The notes under the pieces were generated by a model. It did no database searches. It had not been told where the DNA came from and worked only from the letters and a program-made list of their open reading frames with translations. 64,000 nt of DNA, taken from assembly GCF_900115435.1 (NCBI RefSeq), contig NZ_FOWK01000004.1:124001-188000 (forward strand). The letters run 5' to 3'. Both the position numbers and the translations under genes were made by a program. Shown piece by piece: positions 58,644 to 64,000 of the stretch. Each line of letters opens with the position of its first letter. Position 1 is the stretch's first letter. The stretch is from Prevotella sp. tf2-5 (lineage in GTDB: Bacteria > Bacteroidota > Bacteroidia > Bacteroidales > Bacteroidaceae).

Positions 58644-59801
58644 ATGACGTACGACGAACTAAAATCCAAAGCGAAATGGTTTGATGCTCCAAGAAATTGG
58701 GGTGATACCGATGAAGAGATCCTTGCTAATATAAAGGTGAACATTCAGTTAGAGGCAAGCAAACAATACATTAGTTTGCTTACCAATGTTGACATGAATG
58801 TCCGTACAACGACAAAGGACTTGTTAGAGGCATTATCACAAGCAGGATTTCCACCAGAAAAGATTACGGTGAAAAACGAGCATATTGCCGAGATTGAGTT
58901 AGGAGGAACCTCATGTACCATAACAGATGCTCAAATTGGGCATGCATTCTTGTATGACAACAGCAATACACTTAAATATCTGGACTTCATCCATACACCT
59001 GCAGATTTGGTAGCAGCCTATTTGGTCGAACGCTATTGTTCTGAGAACTGGATAGATAAAGAAGCACTTATGAGGCTTGAACTATATAAGGTGCGTGAAA
59101 AATGGAGGGAGAAGAAATCGAGACTATATCGTAATTATCGAAGTGCCTTCAATGCTATAGATAAGGCTATGAGTAAATCGCAGCCTTACGAATCTTTGCA
59201 TGACGATTTCATTAAGGCCGGAATGAAATACTATAAGTTTGTTGACTCAGAAACTCCAGATGATATATTCTTGGCCAAGTTGGAAACAGAATGGAAAGAC
59301 TATGTAAAACGGGCAAAGTATGAATTTGATCGAGAAAAGAGAAACGAAGCAGCAAGAAAGAGATACGAGAAGGTAACAAAGCCAAGGATGCAGGTTAAAA
59401 AGCAAGAGGTTATCGAACAAAAACGGGCTCTGCTACATGAATACAAGGAGAAATATGGGGTTTTGTGTAAATTCATCAATGTCCATAGCCCATATGACCC
59501 GCATCATCGCTTTGTTGTACCTGCCATTGAAGGTCAGGTTGTGTCATTCTTTGTCCCCGACAAGTTTGAACGCGATTTTTACGATCGGGCTATGGAACTT
59601 GTGTCATATTTGAATGAATTGACCAAAACCTATGGTAGAAGTAAGGTTCAGAAGAAAGGCTCCTTGCCTGATGAAGCAAACAAATCTTTGTCTAAGCTAT
59701 TAAGCAAACTCGGTATTGGCCGTCAATGGCAGGGAATTTATAATGAGTCGCAGCGACATTATCTAGATTCTACATATAGAGACGAAATTGTTATCAAATA
59801 A
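58644..59801 (+). CDS. unrecognised helical protein upstream of sbcD
   Basis: 385 residues, not recognised. The N-terminal part (MTYDELKSKAKWFDAPRNWGDTDEEILANIKV) contains a short motif and is followed by a helical region and a strongly charged coiled coil (REKRNEAARKRYEKVTKPRMQVKKQEVIEQKRALLHEYKEKYG). The C-terminal 120 residues may be a small folded domain (VVPAIEGQVVSFFVPDKFERDFYDRAMELVSYL). The stop is directly followed by the sbcD ATG, so coupling to SbcCD is strong. A DNA-end or nuclease accessory role is a guess. Confidence 0.72.
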   Translation: MTYDELKSKAKWFDAPRNWGDTDEEILANIKVNIQLEASKQYISLLTNVDMNVRTTTKDLLEALSQAGFPPEKITVKNEHIAEIELGGTSCTITDAQIGHAFLYDNSNTLKYLDFIHTPADLVAAYLVERYCSENWIDKEALMRLELYKVREKWREKKSRLYRNYRSAFNAIDKAMSKSQPYESLHDDFIKAGMKYYKFVDSETPDDIFLAKLETEWKDYVKRAKYEFDREKRNEAARKRYEKVTKPRMQVKKQEVIEQKRALLHEYKEKYGVLCKFINVHSPYDPHHRFVVPAIEGQVVSFFVPDKFERDFYDRAMELVSYLNELTKTYGRSKVQKKGSLPDEANKSLSKLLSKLGIGRQWQGIYNESQRHYLDSTYRDEIVIK

Positions 59802-61079
59802 ATGAAGATATTGCATACTGCTGACCTGCACTTGGGTCAGGTCATCTATCAGAACTATGACCGCAGTGACGAGCATCAACACTTCTTCCGTCAGCTGGAA
59901 CAATGGTGTAAGGAAGAACAACCAGATGCTTTGCTCGTGAGCGGTGATGTGTTTGACATCCAACAGCCCTCGGCAACAGTAAAAAAGACATTTACCGACT
60001 ATTTCGTCCGGCTGCACCAGGAATGTCCCCAGATGCACATAGTCATTACGGCTGGCAATCACGATTCAGCCTCCCGCATTCAGGCTGACAGTTCTATATG
60101 GGAACTGGCTAATGCTCATTTGGTTGGAACACCACCAACTATTGATAGCCTTGATAATAATGATGGTTGGCAGTACAACTATATCATCCGACTTGACAGT
60201 GGGTATATAGTAGCTCTGCCGTATATGACAGGAGATCGTAGAAATGTAATACAGTCCATTCTTGACAAGGTGGCCGATGATAACACAATGAGACTACCTG
60301 TTGTCATGATGGCTCACCAAGCTGTGACAGGTCTTGACCCAGCAGGTCATCATTTCGACATCGGCACATTGAGGACACTCGACCCTTCTGCAATGGGTAA
60401 TGGTTATGACTATCTCGCCTTGGGACATATCCATAAACCTCAGACAATCGGACATAAAGAAGATGATAACATCAACACGATAGCCGCTCATCGCTCTCCT
60501 GTAGTCAGATATTCTGGTAGTGCTTTGCATGTCAGTTGTGACGAGACTTATCCCCACACAGTCAGTTTGGTTGAGATTGACTGTCATCAGGGGAAAGTAC
60601 AGATTCGACAATTGCGCATTGATGAACTTCGCCATTTCTATGTCCTACCTTCAGATGGCACATCCTTCACTTCGGCGGATGAAGCATTGGAATCAATGAC
60701 AGAGTTTGTCAGTAAAGGGGAACGTGGCTATATCCGTTTTCGTTTCGACATGAACACTGACTTGCCATCCAACTTTGGTCAAATGATATATGATGCCCTT
60801 TTGCCCTATAACGATGAATGGCGCTATAATCCAAAGATGCTTTGGACTGGGGTGAGTGACAGCAAGGACTCTGAAAAGGAAGAGCTGGTCTTTGAAGTGG
60901 CCGAACTTCAACAAATGACAGACCCAATGATGTTTATCGAACGTACACAAGACCAATATCCTGGACTTGACTTGGAAGATGTGCGCCAGGCCTTCGAGGA
61001 GGTTAAGGCAGAAATGCTACTCCTTAACGAGGAAAAAGAAGTAAAGAATCGACAAAAAACGACAGCCCCTGAACAATGA
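59802..61079 (+). CDS. sbcD: exonuclease SbcD (Mre11-like)
   Basis: 425 residues. The phosphoesterase motifs are intact: HTADLHLGQ, LLVSGDVFDIQQPS, VITAGNHDSAS, a middle MMAHQAVTG and GHIHKPQTIG. With SbcC it makes the double-strand exonuclease and hairpin nuclease that also trims protein-blocked ends. The C-terminal capping region (FVSKGERGYIRFRFDM) is normal. It starts immediately after the preceding stop and shares an ATGA with sbcC. The gene itself shows no abnormality. Confidence 0.95.
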   Translation: MKILHTADLHLGQVIYQNYDRSDEHQHFFRQLEQWCKEEQPDALLVSGDVFDIQQPSATVKKTFTDYFVRLHQECPQMHIVITAGNHDSASRIQADSSIWELANAHLVGTPPTIDSLDNNDGWQYNYIIRLDSGYIVALPYMTGDRRNVIQSILDKVADDNTMRLPVVMMAHQAVTGLDPAGHHFDIGTLRTLDPSAMGNGYDYLALGHIHKPQTIGHKEDDNINTIAAHRSPVVRYSGSALHVSCDETYPHTVSLVEIDCHQGKVQIRQLRIDELRHFYVLPSDGTSFTSADEALESMTEFVSKGERGYIRFRFDMNTDLPSNFGQMIYDALLPYNDEWRYNPKMLWTGVSDSKDSEKEELVFEVAELQQMTDPMMFIERTQDQYPGLDLEDVRQAFEEVKAEMLLLNEEKEVKNRQKTTAPEQ

Positions 61080-64000
61080 AACTGAAAGAACTACATATTC
61101 GCAATATTGCCTCCATTGAGCGGGCTGACATCGATTTTGAGAAGGATCTCAACGATGCCATTACAGGTGATCCGGCTTCAATCTTCCTGATTTCAGGTGA
61201 TACTGGAGCTGGTAAGTCTGTCATTCTTGACAGTATTTCAATGGCTCTTTACAAGAAAACACCACGTATAGCAGATGTGGCAAATGCTTCCAAGAATGAT
61301 TATACCGATGCAGAAGGTGAACAGATACGTGTGGCCAGTATTGAACAGTATACCCGTTTAGGGATTTCTGATAAAGACGAAAGCTACAGTGAGGTCGTCT
61401 TTGAAGGCAATGACGGCAGGATGTATCACGCCCGTCTTACACTCGGCATGAAACTGGGTTCAAAGGATAAAGAAACAGGTATTCGCCCAATAAAACACAG
61501 TAAACCAACATGGGAGATAAGGATTGATAAGGGTGACTGGACGAAGGACAGTGTGGAGCAGACCATCCTTGATGCTATTGGTCTTGACTTCCAGCAGTTC
61601 GGAAGAATGGCCATGCTGGCACAAGGTCAGTTTGCCAACTTCCTAACAGGTGACAAGAAAGAACGCGAGGCCATTTTGGAACAGCTGACAAATACCCAGC
61701 ATTTCACAGCTTACGGCGAGGCCATCAACAGCTTGTGGAAGAAAGCGAAAACCAATCAAGATCGTATTCAGACCATCTACGATACCGAAAAGCCTCACAC
61801 ACTTAGCGATGAAGCGGTTGAGCAACTTACGAAAGAACAACAGGAAGGTCAGAAACAACTTGATATATATGATGCTAAACTGAAGAAGTTTGACGAACAG
61901 CTGAAGTTAATCGAAGGAATCTTGTCCAAAGAGAAGGAGCAAGACCAAGCCAGACAAAAAGTACAAGAACTAACTATTATAATCTCTGGCGACGAATACA
62001 AGAACAACAAGTCTCTATATTCCGATTGGGATGCAACCACCAACGAGCGTCACCAGTTGGCTGACCTCCAGAGAGCAAGGCGTGACGAACAGACTTCAAA
62101 AGAAAGCTTATCGCAGTTGCAAGATAAATTCAATGCCCTCTCATCTGACATCATAGACCGCCAGGCTAAGACCAAGGCTATTGAAGATGCTATCCAGCTT
62201 AACAATGAGTGGATTGAGAAACGCAAGCAACACGAAGACCTGTTTGTCAAAGCCAGAGAGGTCGAAATCAAGATAGGACAATACCTCGAAAAGGTCAGGA
62301 AAACTGACGAGTTAGCAAAAGGGCTCAAAGAAGAACAAGGCAAAACCAAAAGCCTTCTGAAAGCAAAATCAGAAGCTGAAGAGAACGCTAAGAAAGCAAA
62401 GGATGTTGTAAAGGCCAAGGAGAACGAGATAGAAGAATTGGGTAATCAACGTAAAGCTCTGAATCCCCAAGCTATCGACGACCAGAAGAGCAAGAAGGAA
62501 GCTGCAAAGCGAGAGATAGAAAACATCCGTAAATCTTACGATGATTTAGAAACGGCATTGAAAGATGCCAATATACTTCGAGAAGATATTGAGAAAGAAA
62601 AGGCTCAACTATCAGAACTAAAAGATGCGAGCGAAAAGGCAGAGCAAGTCTTTCTGACCAAGAAAACTGAATCTGAGAAAGCCGATAAGCTTTTAACGAC
62701 TATGCAGATGAGCATAAAGGACACCCTTATCAATCTGCGCCACCGACTGCAAGAAGAGCAGGCAGATACCTGTCCGCTATGTGGTCAGCATATAGATTAT
62801 GCCCATCTTAATGATGACTTTAATGGTGTTCTTACTCCGCTTGAAGATGAACAGAAACGCGCTGCTGAAGCATATCAACAAGCTACCAGTCAACGTGACA
62901 CTGCAAGAGATTCCTATAAGAAATTCGACGGTGCCCATCAAATTAAAGCTAAAAACCTAAAGGAAGCCGATCAGAAAAATGATAAGGCAAAAGAAGCCAT
63001 TGAAGCAAAAGCTATAGCAGCTGGTCTAAATATTCAGGATCCCCTAATACCTCAGATAGAGAAACTGCTTGGTTCATTGGATGAAGACATCACCAAATTG
63101 AAGGCAGCCCAGCAAGAGGCAGAGGCTCTACAAGGGAAGATTAATGCTCTGCTGGAAGAAAAGAAGCCTTTGGATACGCTCAAAAGTGAAGCGGAAACAG
63201 CCAAGACAAAGGCAGAGAATGCCGTGAATAATAATTCTGAAACAATCACTCGATTGGATAAGGAGCATAAGGAACTGACCGCTGAATGTGAGACTATCAA
63301 ATCTGAAATCAGTTCTCAACTATCTGGCTATTCTGATAATTGGCAGACTGATATCGATAATCTCCTTAACAAATTAAAGAAAGACGCAAATGAGTATAAC
63401 GACCATCAGAAACAGCTGAACGATGATAGTACCAAACTGGAAAGTGGAACGACGCTTAATAATTCGCTACTTCAATTCAGTCAGAGCATCCTCACAGTAT
63501 GTCCAGAATGGAAGGCTGAGTTTGATGCCAAAGCATATTTTTGTCGTGACATCAACAGGGAATGGGCAGACTTGTTAGCAGAAGTCACAAGACTCGTTTC
63601 AAAGATTAAAGACTGTAAGGCAGTGATTACATCATCTACCGAGGGGTTAACTGCCTATTATCAGGAGTCGGGCAAGACAGAAAAGGATTTGCTGATGCTG
63701 ATTGCCCAAGAACCACAGGTAGCAACAGCTCGTAAATTCGTTGTCGATACAGATTCTCTATTGAAGTCGCGCAATGATGCCATAGTCGATGCGCAGAAAC
63801 AAATAGAAGTTTCGCTTAAGGCATTAGGTCTCAATGAGCGAACTGAGTTGCCAGACTATCAGAGCGTAGAAAACGAGAAAAATGGTACGAAAGCCCTATA
63901 TGACGAACTTTTCACCAATGTTGTTCAGATCAAGGGCCGCTTGGAAACCCATAATAACAACATTAAGCGTCTGAAGGAGATAGAAAATGACCTTGCCATT
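61076..64000 (+). CDS. sbcC: exonuclease SbcC (Rad50-like), 3' end beyond the window
   Basis: The first 975 codons of an SMC-like ATPase. Walker A is LISGDTGAGKSVILDSISMALYK at about residue 40, and FQQFGRMAMLAQGQFANFLTGDKKERE is the conserved Q-loop block. Long coiled coils follow, with the zinc hook TCPLCGQHI (Cys566 and Cys569) near the middle and another long coiled coil thereafter. The Walker B and signature motifs lie beyond the window. It forms a complex with SbcD from the overlapping gene upstream. Confidence 0.94.
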   Translation, partial: MKLKELHIRNIASIERADIDFEKDLNDAITGDPASIFLISGDTGAGKSVILDSISMALYKKTPRIADVANASKNDYTDAEGEQIRVASIEQYTRLGISDKDESYSEVVFEGNDGRMYHARLTLGMKLGSKDKETGIRPIKHSKPTWEIRIDKGDWTKDSVEQTILDAIGLDFQQFGRMAMLAQGQFANFLTGDKKEREAILEQLTNTQHFTAYGEAINSLWKKAKTNQDRIQTIYDTEKPHTLSDEAVEQLTKEQQEGQKQLDIYDAKLKKFDEQLKLIEGILSKEKEQDQARQKVQELTIIISGDEYKNNKSLYSDWDATTNERHQLADLQRARRDEQTSKESLSQLQDKFNALSSDIIDRQAKTKAIEDAIQLNNEWIEKRKQHEDLFVKAREVEIKIGQYLEKVRKTDELAKGLKEEQGKTKSLLKAKSEAEENAKKAKDVVKAKENEIEELGNQRKALNPQAIDDQKSKKEAAKREIENIRKSYDDLETALKDANILREDIEKEKAQLSELKDASEKAEQVFLTKKTESEKADKLLTTMQMSIKDTLINLRHRLQEEQADTCPLCGQHIDYAHLNDDFNGVLTPLEDEQKRAAEAYQQATSQRDTARDSYKKFDGAHQIKAKNLKEADQKNDKAKEAIEAKAIAAGLNIQDPLIPQIEKLLGSLDEDITKLKAAQQEAEALQGKINALLEEKKPLDTLKSEAETAKTKAENAVNNNSETITRLDKEHKELTAECETIKSEISSQLSGYSDNWQTDIDNLLNKLKKDANEYNDHQKQLNDDSTKLESGTTLNNSLLQFSQSILTVCPEWKAEFDAKAYFCRDINREWADLLAEVTRLVSKIKDCKAVITSSTEGLTAYYQESGKTEKDLLMLIAQEPQVATARKFVVDTDSLLKSRNDAIVDAQKQIEVSLKALGLNERTELPDYQSVENEKNGTKALYDELFTNVVQIKGRLETHNNNIKRLKEIENDLAI

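Noticed and set aside
13321-64000. CRISPR array or tRNA gene as an island boundary
   Set aside because: No regularly spaced repeats and no tRNA-like sequence were recognised; the boundary is assigned to the mnmE end instead.
22561-64000. Conjugation (tra) genes that would make this a self-transmissible element
   Set aside because: No VirB4/TraG, coupling protein or other mating genes are visible, so the element is called mobilizable only.

Overview
The window looks like a Bacteroidales chromosome, most likely Prevotella or a close relative. The evidence is the promoter style (TAnnTTTG -7 boxes, almost no Shine-Dalgarno sequences), a fused NfnA-NfnB oxidoreductase, a Bacteroidetes-type primary sigma-factor architecture, BspA-like leucine-rich repeats, and a Bacteroidetes-type MobV relaxase and integrase. 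The genus is an inference. No rRNA, tRNA or CRISPR array was recognised.

Bases 1-13320 are ordinary core genome: an EamA-type permease fragment, truA, two envelope genes, prmA, serS, a cytidylate-kinase-like protein, the NfnAB fusion, a DUF486 protein, a TtcA-like tRNA thiolase fused in frame to an exported protein, a nucleoside phosphorylase, and mnmE.

Bases 13321-22560 are an integrative mobilizable element backbone starting directly after the 3' end of mnmE. It encodes a protein with seven tandem helix-turn-helix modules, a complete tyrosine recombinase, a membrane protein, a small HTH protein, a DUF3987 protein, a toprim primase-like protein, a probable oriT and a MobV relaxase. Two backbone promoters share a CGATTATC-N2-GATAATCG palindrome. 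The far end of the element was not found.

Bases 22561-64000 are a dense accessory island. Its theme is NAD and ADP-ribose chemistry joined to DNA processing. ADP-ribose-related genes: a nucleoside deoxyribosyltransferase-like protein, an ART-like protein, two NADAR proteins, a PARG-type macrodomain, a SIS-ADP-ribosylglycohydrolase fusion, a PfkB sugar kinase, a sirtuin, a HAD phosphatase and a metallophosphoesterase. DNA-processing genes: an AddB/AddA-like helicase-nuclease pair, SbcCD, two SprT-like zincins, a CHC2-toprim primase, and a DnaB-like ATPase fused to leucine-rich repeats. The island also has two paralogous AAA+/LRR/zincin cassettes, two sigma-70 factors, WG-repeat proteins and a tandem family of small acidic proteins.

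The strongest new observation is a shared promoter design. A 14-bp palindrome, approximately KTATA-N2-TATAm (often TATACGTATA), lies at nine sites. In eight of the ten palindrome-promoter pairs the gap to the TAnnTTTG box is 27 bp, or 26 or 28; one is 37 bp, and one secondary pairing is 12 bp. These sites serve ten promoters reading both ways and are absent from the backbone. The island therefore looks like one regulon, probably driven by an activator bound next to the -33 region. A plausible but unproven reading is a coordinated ADP-ribosylation and DNA-damage response or defence island.
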